DNA of 64,000 nt from Gigantopelta aegis (GCF_016097555.1 NC_054704.1:43617504-43681503), one strand, 5' to 3'; positions 46,813-58,799 are shown, counted from the stretch's first letter. Numbers and translations: made by a program. The notes: generated by a model not told the origin, from the sequence alone.

Positions 46813-47068
46813 TCCCGTCGGTGTGCCAATTGGGCTATTTGTCGTTCCAGCCAGTGAACCAGAACTGGTGCAACAAAGGCCGTAGTATGTACTATCCTGT
46901 CTGTGGGATGATGTATATAAAAGATCCCTTGCTGCTAATCGAAAAGAGTAGCCCATGTAGTGGCGACAGCGGGTTTCCTCTCTCAATACCTGTGTGGTCC
47001 TTAACCATATGTTCGACGCCATATAACCGTAAATAAAATGTGTTGAATGCGTCGTTAAATAAAACATT
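46813..47068 (+). mobile_element. SINE core with complete tail 1 (unit 3)
   Basis: The same SINE as in copies 1 and 2, here with its full tail 1 ending GCGTCGTTAAATAAAACATT. Confidence 0.88.
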
Positions 47069-47136
47069 TCCTTTATTCCGTCCTCTTTAAAATGCAAAAA
47101 CGAAACGAAAAGAAAGAAACAAACAAACAAAAAAAT

Positions 47137-47164
47137 CGTACCTGGGTGGACTCGAACCACCAAA

Positions 47165-47204
<40 letters not shown>

Positions 47205-47210
47205 AGAGAA
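47137..47210 (-). tRNA. tRNA-Asn (GTT)-like, copy 4, probably pseudogene
   Basis: Keeps the tRNA-Asn body and anticodon GTT, but the acceptor stem has mismatches at pairs 1-72 (T-C) and 3-70 (C-T), and the variable loop is changed. A TTTTTT stop follows on the minus strand. Its flanks differ from copies 1-3, so it was duplicated separately or earlier. Confidence 0.75.
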
Positions 47211-47585
47211 TGATTGTATTTTGGTTCCCATTGTATTGAATGCCATTTTACCTAAAGACTTTGAACCTAATTAAATTGAATACATGTGAGATCTTAAGAA
47301 CTGTAATTGTAATTTGTATCTAAAATATATGTTCATTTTAATAATAATTAATACATTTTATGCTGAAACTGAAAATTAATATAGGTACGTGTTATTTCTT
47401 ACATAAGTAGATGTTACGTAATGGAAATCCACCAACTGAAACTTAATTTTATATCCATGTATGGCAAAACTGCTAAACAAATTCAATATATATATATTCA
47501 GTTTGCCCATTACTCATCAACCTGATGGAAAACCAAGTATCGATTTTGTAAATGAAACAAACTTAAATATGAGACAAAGAAGAAA
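47211..47585. other. AT-rich intergenic stretch
   Basis: Nothing recognised. Confidence 0.4.
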
Positions 47586-47860
47586 AATAGGGAAGTAGGG
47601 AAGAAAAGAAGGGCAAAGAGAAGACGATGAAGATGATGATGAAGAAGAAGAAGAAGACGAAGAAGAAAACGAAAAAAAGAGAAGTAAATGAAGGAAAAGA
47701 AGAGGGGGGGGGGGGAGGAAGAAGAAAAGGAAGATGAAAAAGAAGATGAAAAAGAACGACAAGAAGAAAAACAAGAACAAACATTTAAAGCAAGAACAAG
47801 AACAAGAAGAAGAAAAAAATGAGAAGACAAATGAGATGAATAGAAGGGGGACTCAGTAGG
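47586..47860. repeat. Polypurine tract with (GAA)n and a G run
   Basis: About 270 bases almost entirely A and G on the plus strand, including GAAGAAGAAGAAG and a 12-base G run at about 47706. Mirror-like purine tracts can form triplex DNA. Ser/Phe-rich open frames on the minus strand are artefacts. Confidence 0.9.
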
Positions 47861-47879
47861 GAGGAGGAGGTAAGACCTA

Positions 47880-48360
47880 GAAGTTTAAAAATGGACAAAC
47901 GACATCCAGCTAGTTTTACGGGTCATCTCAGGTGCTACGCTCGTTACTCGGTCCACACCCAATAAAACCCCCACAAGCCAAACACTGCCTGCCTTTGATC
48001 ACGGGGAATTACATCTTTTTGGGCAAGACCGAGCGAGGTGTAAATAAAATAATACCCTCCGCTCAGTGACAAAAGATATGTTTTCTTTTGATTGACTTAA
48101 TCAAGCAAAACGCCAGGTTAAAAGCGGCGACTCCAAAGGCAATGAAAGATAAAAGTAAGCCGTAATTTGCTCGGATTCGGTACCTGCGTCCAATTGAAGG
48201 TGATAATAACCCATCAAAGGATCCATTTAGAACTCATAATGCCTTTTCACACACTACAGACCCTTATTTCCGCCGGATAAGCAAAGATAAAGAAATAACA
48301 GCTTTCCACACTATTTCCAAACGGTGAAGCATAAAATGGGTTTAATATCGCATAAAACAG
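47880..48360. other. Repeat-free, GC-balanced non-coding stretch
   Basis: No open frame and no repeat match within the window, but composition differs from the AT-rich surroundings. It has short blocks such as GCAATGAAAGATAAAAGTAAG and GGATAAGCAAAGATAAAG. It could be a conserved regulatory element; this is only a suspicion. Confidence 0.25.
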
Positions 48361-48892
48361 CTTTCTTTTTTTAAGCTTCAGTGTATTTACGATTAAAGGC
48401 TACAAAAAATTATTAATAGATTATACTGACTGATAGATATTACCTGTCATTATTACTGAATGAGAGTTTATTATATCAGGGTTTATACAGATTTGAAACG
48501 TGCTTAATTTTGAGTGATCATAATAAAAAGCCATTGAATTTGTCAAAACCCACGAAAGGTTCCTTAATTTGAGAAAATTGTTTTGAAAATTGCTTGAATT
48601 CCATATTTATGGTGATAAATATTAAAATGTACTTTCCTCATGTGGTGAGATGAAAACATATTTTATTGCATAAACAACAAAAGGATTGGGCAGAAGTTTG
48701 CCAACCTACTAGGCCCTCTCCTATATACCATACAATATAATGGCAACAATTACTTAATTATAATATAATAGTAATGTATACATATAAAATTTGTATATAA
48801 ATGTATTTTACTAACAATCACATTGAGGAAAAGAGGATATTTTGTACAACAGTATTTTGAAAGAAACTAGAAAAACCCCCAAATAAATACAT
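48361..48892. other. AT-rich intergenic stretch
   Basis: Nothing recognised. Confidence 0.4.
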
Positions 48893-48908
48893 GTGCACAG
48901 TAATCAAA

Positions 48909-49201
48909 GAAAGAAAGAAAGAAAAAAATGTTATATTTAACGACGCACTCAACACATTATATTTACGGTTATATGACGTCAGACATATGGTTAAGGACCA
49001 CACAGATATTGAGAGAGGAAAGAAAGAAAGAAATGTTATATTTAACGACGCACTCAACACATTATATTTACGGTTATATCGCGTCAGACATATGGTTAAG
49101 GACCACACAGATATTGAGAGAGAAAACCCGCTGTCGCCACTTCATGGGCTACTCTTTTCGATTAGCAGCAAGGGATCTTTTATAGGCACCATCCCACAGA
49201 C
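48909..49201 (-). mobile_element. 5'-truncated SINE with doubled tail 1
   Basis: The 16-bp direct repeat GTGCACAGTAATCAAA (48893-48908 and 49202-49217) frames the insertion. Inside, the tail 1 segment with its (GAAA)n end appears twice in a row (about 48909-49018 and 49019-49120), followed by one core. Tail duplication within one set of flanks suggests template switching, or a second insertion into the simple tail. Confidence 0.9.
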
Positions 49202-49217
49202 GTGCACAGTAATCAAA

Positions 49218-51030
49218 CCACTAGACTATTTGAATCAAAACGATGTTTGAACACAAATAAATCTATTTTGTTGTATCACAGAGATCATTTAAGGTATTTC
49301 GACCATATAAAAACAGTTGTACAAATTGGATACACTGTTACGAATACTGAAGGAAATATAAGAGACCAAGTGTCACCAATTGAAAATGGTGAATGCAAAA
49401 GCTCCTTGAAAACCAATTTTACAGTGAAAGGTGCTTAAAAAGTGATTGAATTTCGTCTTCGAAATGTATTGTGAATGAATCTTGTATGTTTCTAAGTTTA
49501 AAAGTTTCAGTTTGAAAAAGCAGTATATATTTCTCTATTTTGAAGATTTTAAGGCAAAGCAAAAAAAAGAAACAAGAAAAAGTCCGTCTCTGGTCAGACC
49601 AAAGTTCCAGAATTGATGCGACGATACGGCTTTTTTTATTTTAAAGGATTGATTGCACAGAAAAGGTGAGTATATATGATACCGCATATTTAAACTGAAA
49701 TCAAAATTCACGCCCTATTCAGTGTCGATAGCATTTTGGCTCCAAATGCGGTTTTTCGATATAGCAAGAAAATCCCGGCAAAAATCGAAGTCATACCGCG
49801 GGAAATTAAACCCCCCCAGAAAGATGTTGACGTGCGAGGGTTAAAATCGACGCGCGCTAACCAGAGACCAGCAATTTATTTTGTTTGGCCTAGTAGTACT
49901 ATGTTTAGTGACCATATTCTGTTTTCCTACTCCCCCTCCTACAAGTAGGACACGATATTTCATGTGAACCATCATTATGTCCAATTACGCAACGTCGAGA
50001 ACCAGCACACAGTTCTGCAGTTAAAATTCGCAAACTTCAGAAGATAACTAATTTCAATGCAAGTTTGAGGAAATTGAATAGGTTATACAAATATAAAACA
50101 TGTAACCGAACAATCAGTTACCGTTTCACAAGGAACTCCTTTTTTCATACTATTTAATTTACTACAAACTATTTATTTCTGAGCCGATTGATTTCTAAAC
50201 TGCACTCAAAAATAGTATTTTATTGTTATTTCCAAAACACTTTTACTTTTCTTATTACATCAAACCAAACTGAAAATATTTACGAAAAACATTTTTGTAG
50301 GAGGTTGGGACGGACTATAGGTAAAAAATCACGTGAACCGGCTTCGGTTAAACTACAAGCGTTAATAAATAAACATGTTGAAATTTCATATAAAGTATAT
50401 TTTAATCGCTTGTGAAAATGTTGATAATTGTTATCGTCCCCCTCCAAGACTCCATGTAGAATAAGTAGCAACGAAGAACCATTAAACGTTCATTCGCAAA
50501 GTTGCAAATACCATATATTGAACTTTTTTAAACAAACGTGTTTGTGATAAATAACTACAAATCAGTCGATAACCTTTGCATAAATGAGAATATCAAAACT
50601 GAAACTTTGCCAATAATTGAATATGGAGATGCATATTAAACTCAAACTGTACTATACCACATTAACCTGTCAGTCACCCTTGTTGGATTTTGCAATAATA
50701 TACATTTTAGAAAATAGAAGTAAATGAAGTCAAATTATAACTTTTAACGAATGTATATATACAATTATAATATGTTGAAACATTGAACTTATCAAAATTA
50801 GCAATTATATACTAGTACCTAATTTTTCTCAAATTAATTTTTTTATACGCCTGATCAACGGCAACGTCAGTAATGAGGAGTTCAGGGTACACCGCATAAC
50901 AACAAGTTATATTAACCTAAATATATGTACATATAAAATATATTACCCCATATCTCGGTACATATTACACATATTTAGATCTCACTTACTCAAAAATACA
51001 CACCTGTGAATAGAGAGGATACTAAATGAG
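49218..51030. other. Intergenic stretch
   Basis: No gene or repeat family recognised. The segment 49615-49990 is more GC-balanced (CGGCAAAAATCGAAGTC, GTTGACGTGCGAGGG), but its 70-codon open frame has no motif I know. Confidence 0.4.
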
Positions 51031-51040
51031 TGGCCGTTTA

Positions 51041-51138
51041 ATACCATTTATCTTACAACGGGTTGCTTAAAAACATATCTAACAAGCGAAAGCGAGTTAG
51101 ATACATTTTTAAGGAACGGGTTGTAAGATAAATGGTAT
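51041..51138. mobile_element. 98-bp fold-back element
   Basis: ATACCATTTATCTTACAACG at the left is mirrored by TTGTAAGATAAATGGTAT at the right, with a second mirrored block (AACATATCTAAC and GTTAGATACATT). The mirror symmetry continues a little into the flanks (TGGCCGT and ACGGCCA). Same family as 25101-25198. Confidence 0.8.
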
Positions 51139-51149
51139 CACACGGCCAT

Positions 51150-52680
51150 GAAGTTAGTATTCTTTTTATCTCCCACCTACAATTACCGTGGCATTTGTTG
51201 TATCTCCTGAAATGCAAAAATTTACGACGCCATGACCTCATTTAACTGGCGTATGAATACATCAACTGATATCAATTGAGTATCCGTTTAACATAGAAGT
51301 CTGCTTCCGCGAACTTATAAATAACTCGTAACAGTAGCTAAATGTAAAAAAAATAAAAAAATAAAAAAAATAAAACGTAATTTTATCTAACAAAGTGCGT
51401 TTAATAAATTATTTTCAAATATTTAAAATACACCGATTAATTAAAAAAACCCACCCCTAGTATTAGTAACGATGTCAACAAGCAACACGGAAACTTAATT
51501 TTTTCCTTCAATTGTATCATCCATTATGAAAGTACAGAATAAATATAACATGTTATCTTACCGTAATTTTACTTCATTTCGTAAATAGTACAATTTTTTA
51601 ATTACAAGATTTTCTTCAAACACATTCAGGTGCTTTAATAATTCTCAAACAAAAACATTTCATTAGCAGTTTTGTCCTTGGAATTTTCCAGTCCTGAAAA
51701 CGGAAATGTCAAGTACCCAGTGTATCGTTATTGTAAAGTGATGTAAAGTTACGTCATGGAAACAATGACGTCATTCAAATTAAAAATTAGCTATATTAAT
51801 ACAATGGTTCGCCACATTAAAATAAAACCGGTCTACTTTCCTTGGCCCCAGTTAAAATAATTCAAAGTTCTATATTAAGCACAGAACACCGTTTACAGGT
51901 CGGTATGTTTAAAAAAAAAAAATTGAAGACTGCTGTGCTTGTTCATATGGGTTCTGTCTACTTGTATTGGGCCGGCTTGGGTCAGTGACATCGCCATAGA
52001 ATGGGATCTTTCAGTGCACTAATCAAAGTGCTGATTTCACGATGGTGTGTTTCGGAAATCGGTGAATAGCTGTTGATGGTAATGGCCACTTATTTCGATA
52101 ATTTCGTTTGGAGAAACATGATTGTCAGATAATTTTTTAATTAGATATTAGAATGATTTGTAAACTAACCATGCTGAAAACTAACAAAATTCGTTTCATA
52201 ATGGATGAAAGTTTGTTGGCACAAATTGGCTGTCGTTTAAACCAGGCGTGGTTGCTGGGTGACGTCGTTTTATAATTCGTCGCTAAATATATGTAGAGAG
52301 GGCTACCTGGGGATGAAAAGTTGCTTGGTCGAAGCTGAGAATACAGTTTAAACAGTTTTACGTTCATCGTTTGCAGCCCAAGCTTTTGGAGGTAATAAAC
52401 GGACATTCCGAGTGTTTTCACCAGTGATGGTTTATGAATGATAAAAGTAGTCCCAAAGAATTAGGGTAACCCGTCTGTGAACCAATCACATTGTCTGTGA
52501 AAATGGGTCGTCACAATGTGACAAACGGAAATGTTATTACACTGTGATCTCTCTCACAGATGGGTGATAAATTAATTTACTAACTGTAAAGTGTAAAGAT
52601 AAAAATAACTATATAGACATGTCAGAAGAGACAAAAACTTACAGAAGAAGAAACAGAATGGATAAATAATATTAACCTGG
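51150..52680. other. AT-rich intergenic stretch
   Basis: Short A-rich runs at 51344-51375. No gene recognised. Confidence 0.4.
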
Positions 52681-52682
52681 AT

Positions 52683-52685
<3 letters not shown>

Positions 52686-52738
<53 letters not shown>

Positions 52739-52745
52739 GCACGCA
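52686..52745. repeat. (AC)n microsatellite
   Basis: About 24 AC units, then CGCACGCACGCAC. Confidence 0.97.
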
Positions 52746-52756
52746 CTATATTGTAG

Positions 52757-53849
52757 GTCTCACTACACAGTTCACTTCCCGTGGCAACCATATGGAAACT
52801 AATATTTTTAATGTACTAACTATAGTACTGTCGGAAATAGAATGAAAATGATTTTCGTCGATTATTTCTTACATATTAAACTGACAAGTTTCTTACATAT
52901 TAAACTGACAAGTAAATATTTTGTAAATTTCTATTTAATGATAGTCTAACTAATTTAGCATTTACCTGTTTGGGCGCTCGTTGATGTTCAAGGTGGTGTT
53001 TACTCTTGAAATTAAAAGAAAAATGTCAGTAAACAGGTGATTTGTGCACTTTATTGGAACAGACTATAACAAAGTTTGGTCAACGTGTCATTGCTGTTGC
53101 AATATGTGAGGGACTGTTTCTGATGATGGGATACCCCTATCCCTCTCCAAAACAAAATATTTGTAGTCCTTTATAAGTAACTTTTGAGCATAACTGTCAG
53201 GAACCATTATGAGTAATCCATTATACCGGTATTAAAGGTGCTATCTCAATGTTGCACAATGACAGCTATTGCAAATCATTTTTTTTTTAAATAAATACTA
53301 TACTAATATTATCTACTGGTAGAAAATACATTTTTATTGGAAAATCTTTATCACAGCTCGCATATAACTATGATATAGCACCTTTAAATTGTTGCCTGAT
53401 TGCGTAAATTTTTAATGTACTTATATTGAATAAATATGTTTGTCATAATTAATAATTTATGATGCAATTCAAAATAATCAGTTAACTTGCAGTTTTAAAT
53501 TAAAAGTTTGTTTAAGGGTAAATGACATTGACACATATCGATCAAAATGTGTTATAGTCTGTTCCAATAAAGGTCACAAATCACCTGCTTGCGGACATCT
53601 ATTTTTAAATTCAAGAATAAACACCACCTTGTACATCAATGAGAGCCCAAACAAGTAAATGCTAAATTAGGTAGAGTATCATTGAATGGGTATTTACAAA
53701 ATATTTACTTGTCAGTTTAATATGAAAGAAATAATCGACGAAAATCATTTTTATTCTATTTCCGACAGTACTTTAGCTAATTAGCATCTTAGCATGTTCC
53801 TTATGTCAGAACTACCAAAATGTTCACACATAACTGTGTAGTGGCTGTC
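52757..53849. mobile_element. Long-inverted-repeat element related to the PIF/Harbinger MITE
   Basis: Left and right arms of about 330 bp mirror each other. Blocks include GTACTGTCGGAAATAGAATG, ATTTTCGTCGATTATTTCTT, ACAGACTATAAC and AACACCACCTTG. The left end GGTCTCACTACACAGTTCAC equals the end of the 472-bp MITE at 16571; the right end is a diverged version (CTGTGTAGTGGCTGTC). A 24-bp block (TTTCTTACATATTAAACTGA...) is doubled at about 52866-52913. Target duplication unclear. Confidence 0.7.
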
Positions 53850-54017
53850 TATTTCATGTCCATCTCTGGAGTGGATGAATAAAGAGTAACAATGAAATTT
53901 GAAGTTTTCATAGATGGTATTGGTCATTTATCTTTAGGTGTATTATATACAGTTCATAAGTTACACTGGTCTAATATGGCTTTTCACGGTGTAAATGACT
54001 CGAATTATCAGTGTTAC
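53850..54017. other. Short spacer
   Basis: Nothing recognised. Confidence 0.4.
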
Positions 54018-54028
54018 TTCAAACCACG

Positions 54029-54415
54029 TTACCGGCCTCGGTGGCGTCGTGGTTAGGCCATCGGTCTACAGGCTGGTAGGTACTGGGTTCGGATCCCAGT
54101 CAAGGCATGGGATTTTTAATCCAGATACCGACTCCAAACCCTGAGTGAATGCTCCGCAAGGCTCAATGGGTAGGTGTAAACCACTTGCACCGCCCAGTGA
54201 TCCATAACTGGTTCAACAAAGGCCATGGTTTGTGCTATCTTGCCTGTGGGAAGCGCAAATAAAAGATTCCTTGCTGCTAATCGGAAAGAGTAGCCCATGT
54301 AGTGGCGACAACGGATTTCCTCTCAAAATCTGTGTGATCCTTAACCATATGTCTGACGCCATATAACCGTAAATAAAATGTGTTGAGTGCGTCGTTAAAT
54401 AAAACATTTCTTTCT
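54029..54415 (+). mobile_element. Full-length SINE, head B with tail 1
   Basis: Head B (CCTCGGTGGCGTCGTGG, GGGTTCGGATCCC), shared core, tail 1 and a short (TTTC)n end. Exact 11-bp target duplication TTCAAACCACG at 54018-54028 and 54416-54426. Compare 20522-20919, which has the same head with the other tail. Confidence 0.93.
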
Positions 54416-54426
54416 TTCAAACCACG

Positions 54427-55172
54427 ATTGACAGTTCACTTCCGGGTGAAAGTTCATTCATTATGGTTCATTATAGTTCCTAATTATTGTGACGTATGTT
54501 GTATTCACATATTCACTTCTAGCAATTGAGGAAGAATTAAATCTGCCTGGAATTTTCCCATGCTATTTTGTAATATTGTGCAGTGACCTTTTCGGACATG
54601 GTTGTAATACATGTAAACCGTAATACATGGTCAGGGCCGTATCTCTGCACAATGCAAAGTCGAATGGGAATTGGGCAAAATAGCGGTTGATTCTATGAAT
54701 CCCTATCTAGTGCCTCGTCGATAGGAGGACAGCCACTCCCGAGGGGATCATTCACTGGAGATTCCATCCCTCTTGCACCGTTGAATCACTGTCATAACAA
54801 TGATGATATCAGGTGTTCGCGAAAAGTTGAGCATATCCTGCCCTACCGGTGGCAGCCGTCATGAGTCAGTACCACAGCTGCCGTCTGTCACGCCATCTAA
54901 AACGATGAAAAAAAAAAATGTGCAAGAATTTTATTAAAGATATCAAAACGTATGCACAAGCTCAAAACATGGAATAGCATCAGCCATCATTTTGGTCAGT
55001 GATGCATCGTATTTAGTTGATGTAGCCTTTAAATGTCTATCATAAAACATTTGGAATGCTCTCAATAGTATATGCTGTTTATGCCAACAAGAACCCATTC
55101 TGTTAGCAATATTTATTTGAAGTTGGGCAATTTAACATGGGTTTCAATGGCAGATGACATCTGTGCAGTGAG
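54427..55172. mobile_element. Decayed PIF/Harbinger-type MITE with inserted Penelope-like fragment
   Basis: The ends correspond to 16580-16770 (CAGTTCACTTCCGGGTGAAA ...) and 16925-17042 (GGGTTTCAATGGCAGATGAC, CAGTGAGACC). Between them lies DNA related to 13.48-13.8 kb (GTATCTCTGCACAATGC, TGAGCATATCCTGC, CATAAAACATTTGGAATGC) at about 54632-55070. A retroelement fragment therefore seems to have landed in an older MITE. Confidence 0.6.
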
Positions 55173-55174
55173 AC

Positions 55175-55800
55175 CATACATCTTTGATCGATATAATGAA
55201 ATGATCCATGTAGTGCAAAAAAGTAACGTGTGTATTTTAAGTGTAAAATATGCACGTACACATACTATATACTGTAGGAACCTCGGTACATCGATACTGC
55301 ACGTACCTACTTGAGTTGTACACGAGCTTTAACCGTTTGATCAGGTAAACCGTTAATACGCCGTTAATAACTCGATTTTAACATTTGTTATTATAGCATG
55401 GAGCGGAATTTAAATATCTACGGAGAAAAAAGGTGTCTGTGAAGGCGGTTAAGCGAGGGCGGGCAGTACTACAAACATAGACACATGGGAACAAGACTTT
55501 GTATTTCACAAAGTCCTTTCAAAAAAGCAAAGTTATTGCGGATCATATATCAGTGAAATCATATGAGGCACTATAAGTGGTACAAAGGAGAAACTGCTCC
55601 GCTGGTTCTTCAACATTAATAGCCGATAATCGGCAACAAACAACCACAGTGTGTGTTGTTATTTTTACACCTATTGAACATAGATAATTAGATCATTTCC
55701 AGCTACGTGAACAACTAAGCTTTCTTATATATATACATAAATAAAAAATAAAAAAACGTTACTTGACTCATAAATATTAATAAGTAGGTTTATTTTTGAA
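55175..55800. other. Intergenic stretch
   Basis: Nothing recognised. Confidence 0.4.
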
Positions 55801-55808
55801 TATGCATT

Positions 55809-55994
55809 ATGTTTTATGACTGGGTGAAGAAACTACAAATGGGTGGCGTTGACAAAACGTTTACCGAAAATCGGTTCTGTTTGTTGTGTGAATGTATTGA
55901 CCGCCAGTCTATTAACCGATCCCGTCATTCAACGCTACTCGCAATGGCGCGGAAAGATTATGTAGCTTTCAAAAACACATTAATGGCGGCGTAA
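55809..55994 (+). other. Short open frame, unrecognised
   Basis: A 61-codon frame (DKTFTENRFCLLCECIDRQS, then HSTLLAMARKDYVAFKNTL) has less AT-biased codon use than its surroundings and a CxxC pair. I recognise no family. It may be a leftover exon or transposon piece. Confidence 0.2.
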
Positions 55995-55999
55995 TGTAT

Positions 56000-56980
56000 G
56001 TCAGGAAAACAGTAGCTTTCGATGATTTGTATTCAGAAAGCAAATACCATGTGAAAGGTCTAAATGACTCAAGAGGGAGAGAGAGAAAAAAATGACATCG
56101 CATTCAAAATCCGTTAGATGTTTTCACAAAGTCGGTTAGCAATAAGAAACGAGTCGGTTTTAAAATAGTGATGTTGCCAGGTGTTCGCGAACGTTGTGTG
56201 TATCCTGCAATCAAACGAACACCACTTTACACACAACTCGTACTCAATAGCTTCATTATTGTCAGTGAAACAAGCAGAACCATAAGATATATTTTGGTTC
56301 ATATGCAAAGATAAAATTAGCTACTGGAAAGATATAGCTATTCATGTTAATATGTTCATCTATATATCGGAAAAGACAAACAGAACACGTTATTATTTTC
56401 TTTCCGTAAGTACTATCTAGGTTTATATGGTTGTTTACTGCTCAAGGTAGGCTATCGTTTGACATAAACGCTGGCGACTGAGCCATTAAAAACAACAATG
56501 ATACGAACATACGGAAATTCCTCTCTTTATACGCAGTCATTCTGTCAACATTGCCGCATCTGGCATTTCCGTCTCACCCACCGGCCGGTCACTCACACCC
56601 ACATAAGCAGTTTAACCGTAAACGTACGAGACAGGGGGCAGGGGGTGAGGGCAACTGTGCCCCCCCCCCCCCCAGTGCTGGAGTAAATCTTCAAATTCAG
56701 GGTAAAACGATAGAGATATTCGGGCAAATTGAAATGACCTGAAACCTTTTCACGATGTTTTTACATCTTTCTATCCACACTATTTGTTGTAATCCATGTA
56801 AAAATACGGAGTGATTCGTTTGCAATTTAATTATATATATATAGCTGTTTGGCAGTAATGCTAATGTGAATAAATTTTGTTATTCAGATTCGGTATTTTC
56901 CTTTAATTCCGACAAAAATCAGCCTGCGCGCCCTACAAAAATGAGTTTAACACTAGAAAATAATTCAAACTAACGTCTTT
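56000..56980. other. Intergenic stretch
   Basis: At 56150-56210 a short patch (GGTGTTCGCGAACGTTGTGT, TATCCTGC) resembles the Penelope-like fragment at 54.8 kb. A 14-base C run lies near 56660. No gene recognised. Confidence 0.4.
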
Positions 56981-56983
56981 AAT

Positions 56984-57047
56984 CACACACACACACACAC
57001 ACACACACGCACGCACGCACGCACACACGCACGCACACACACACACG
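56984..57047. repeat. (AC)n / (ACGC)n microsatellite
   Basis: AC units interspersed with ACGC units. Confidence 0.97.
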
Positions 57048-57206
57048 TGTATATACATGCATATATTTAAAAAAAGGAATGAACACCCCTCTCCACATTT
57101 TCTTTTATAAATAAATACATATCTATATATACACTTACATAAATTAGTATGGATAATTTTTATTGTGCTTCTTCCATTTTCCTGTTTTCGTTTTCACTAA
57201 CATTAA

Positions 57207-57589
57207 AGAGACATTCCTGAGTTATCTGCACTTTTTAAGATGTTATCGACTAACAGAGACGTTTTAACGACTGTAATTACATATTAAATATATTTTTCTG
57301 CATAAAATATCAGTGACTGTATATTAAACGTGTTTTTGATCGTTCTAATATTTGTACTAGGTTAAATTTCATTATATTTCCAATTTTTTTTTTTTTTCGC
57401 ACGTACGAAATTATTTGAAGACGAAATCCAGTTTGGGCTTCTTACAAATATTAAGATGACCAGAAACACATTGAATATACATACACTGATATTCTAAACC
57501 AGAAAATATATATAATACGTAAGTTTAATCGTAGAACTATTTTATTAGTCAGAAACATCTTGCAATACAGCAAACTCAAGAATGTCCCT
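57207..57589. mobile_element. Kolobok-like (TTAA) MITE, 383 bp, complete
   Basis: Left end AGAGACATTCCTGAGTTATC and mirrored right end CAAACTCAAGAATGTCCCT, flanked by TTAA on both sides (57203-57206 and 57590-57593). An internal mirrored pair (TCTAATATTTGTACTAGG and CTTACAAATATTAAGA) suggests fold-back structure. TTAA plus AGGG ends fits the Kolobok (T2) group better than piggyBac, whose ends begin CCC. Confidence 0.7.
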
Positions 57590-57593
57590 TTAA

Positions 57594-58300
57594 GTGAGTT
57601 AGTACCTGCATGGCTGTACTACTACTATAGACATTATTTAAATTCACCTAAATGACTAAAAGTTAATACTTTAATTGGTTGTAGCATTTGACGTATTAAA
57701 ATGAGGTCCTCAGATTCGCACTTAATATAGGCCTATACATGTATAAGAAAGCATGTGAAAATTTTCATGCATGATGAAAAACAATATTGAAATACAAATA
57801 ATTATGTTTTAAATAAAATTATAAACTACTACCAAATAATAATTTTTAAAAGTTCAAAACAGCCAATAGTTATGCCACTTTTAAGACAGGAAGTATTAAC
57901 AATTTCCGAACTGTGTATGAGCATAATAAAATTAAAATAAAAAATAAAAGAAAATGGATTTCCGTTATCGATCTAAGTTGTGAAGCTGTATTAATTATTT
58001 CCGGTAACAAAATACAGTAATTTATAGCCAATTGTTACTAGCATGAAAAAATGCAGTCTTTATCGATGGGGTTTCCTCGCCCACCATAATGCCCTGCAAG
58101 TCCAGAATAAAAAACAATACTGAAATGCTACAGCAGTTTAACGCTCTAACAGCCGAGAATTACACGCCCACGTCTCGGTCGAACTAACCCTAGCTGATAC
58201 TATCTTCCACAAAGCAGTTATCATAAAACGGAAGTCATGAAACGGAACAAATTGTTATAATCTTTTATACCTTGCTCGTACCAAGGTAAGCTTTCTTCTG
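57594..58300. other. AT-rich intergenic stretch
   Basis: Nothing recognised. Confidence 0.4.
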
Positions 58301-58305
58301 GAGAG

Positions 58306-58410
58306 CGCAAGAAAAAAGAAAAAAAAAGAAAAGGGAAAAAATAAGGAAAAAAAAGAGAAGGGGAAAAAGAAAAGAAAAAAAAATGAAAACAAAAAGAAGA
58401 AAAAAGAAGA
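58306..58410. repeat. Polypurine (GAAAA)n tract
   Basis: About 100 bases of A and G on the plus strand with almost no pyrimidines. Confidence 0.92.
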
Positions 58411-58795
58411 AAAACCAATAAAGAAAACCCTCAAAGTAAAACACATCTTGATACTATATATGGTAAGGTGGTGAAATATGTTATGGGTTTTGAAAAAAAG
58501 GAGAATTAATAGCCGGATTCTCCTGCTGTGAAAGGCCTTTTAAATGGTGTAATGCCATTACTTGTGTATCCGAACCGACTTGACCCCTCGCATCTCGCGT
58601 GTAAGTTGTGCTCGTCTATCTCCGCTCTAGACGTGTACAAACCTGCCACGATCCTTTATTATTTACTTTAATACACAACAATACAAGACATATGACAGTA
58701 AACATTTATGTCTGTTTTTGCAAATGCAGCAACAACAAGATTGTTCAAATAAGCTATGTACTGAGATGTTCGCGGTAAAAAAAAAAAAAAAAAAA
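58411..58795. other. Intergenic stretch
   Basis: Nothing recognised; ends in a 20-base A run. Confidence 0.4.
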
Positions 58796-58799
58796 TTAA

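Larger units (their letters stand above)
45677..47068. repeat. Partial third unit of the tRNA-Asn array
   Basis: Homologous to copies 1 and 2 from the CAACCCAAAACAG segment through the tRNA-Asn, the minus-strand SINE piece and the plus-strand SINE. It lacks the LTR part and has an extra full-length SINE near its start. A deletion at about 46388 removed most of the CTACAACAGCTTG module. Confidence 0.88.

Noticed and set aside
47510-47830. Ser/Phe-rich minus-strand frames at 47.5-47.8 kb (also 58.2-58.4 kb)
   Set aside because: They are translations of polypurine tracts in several overlapping frames.
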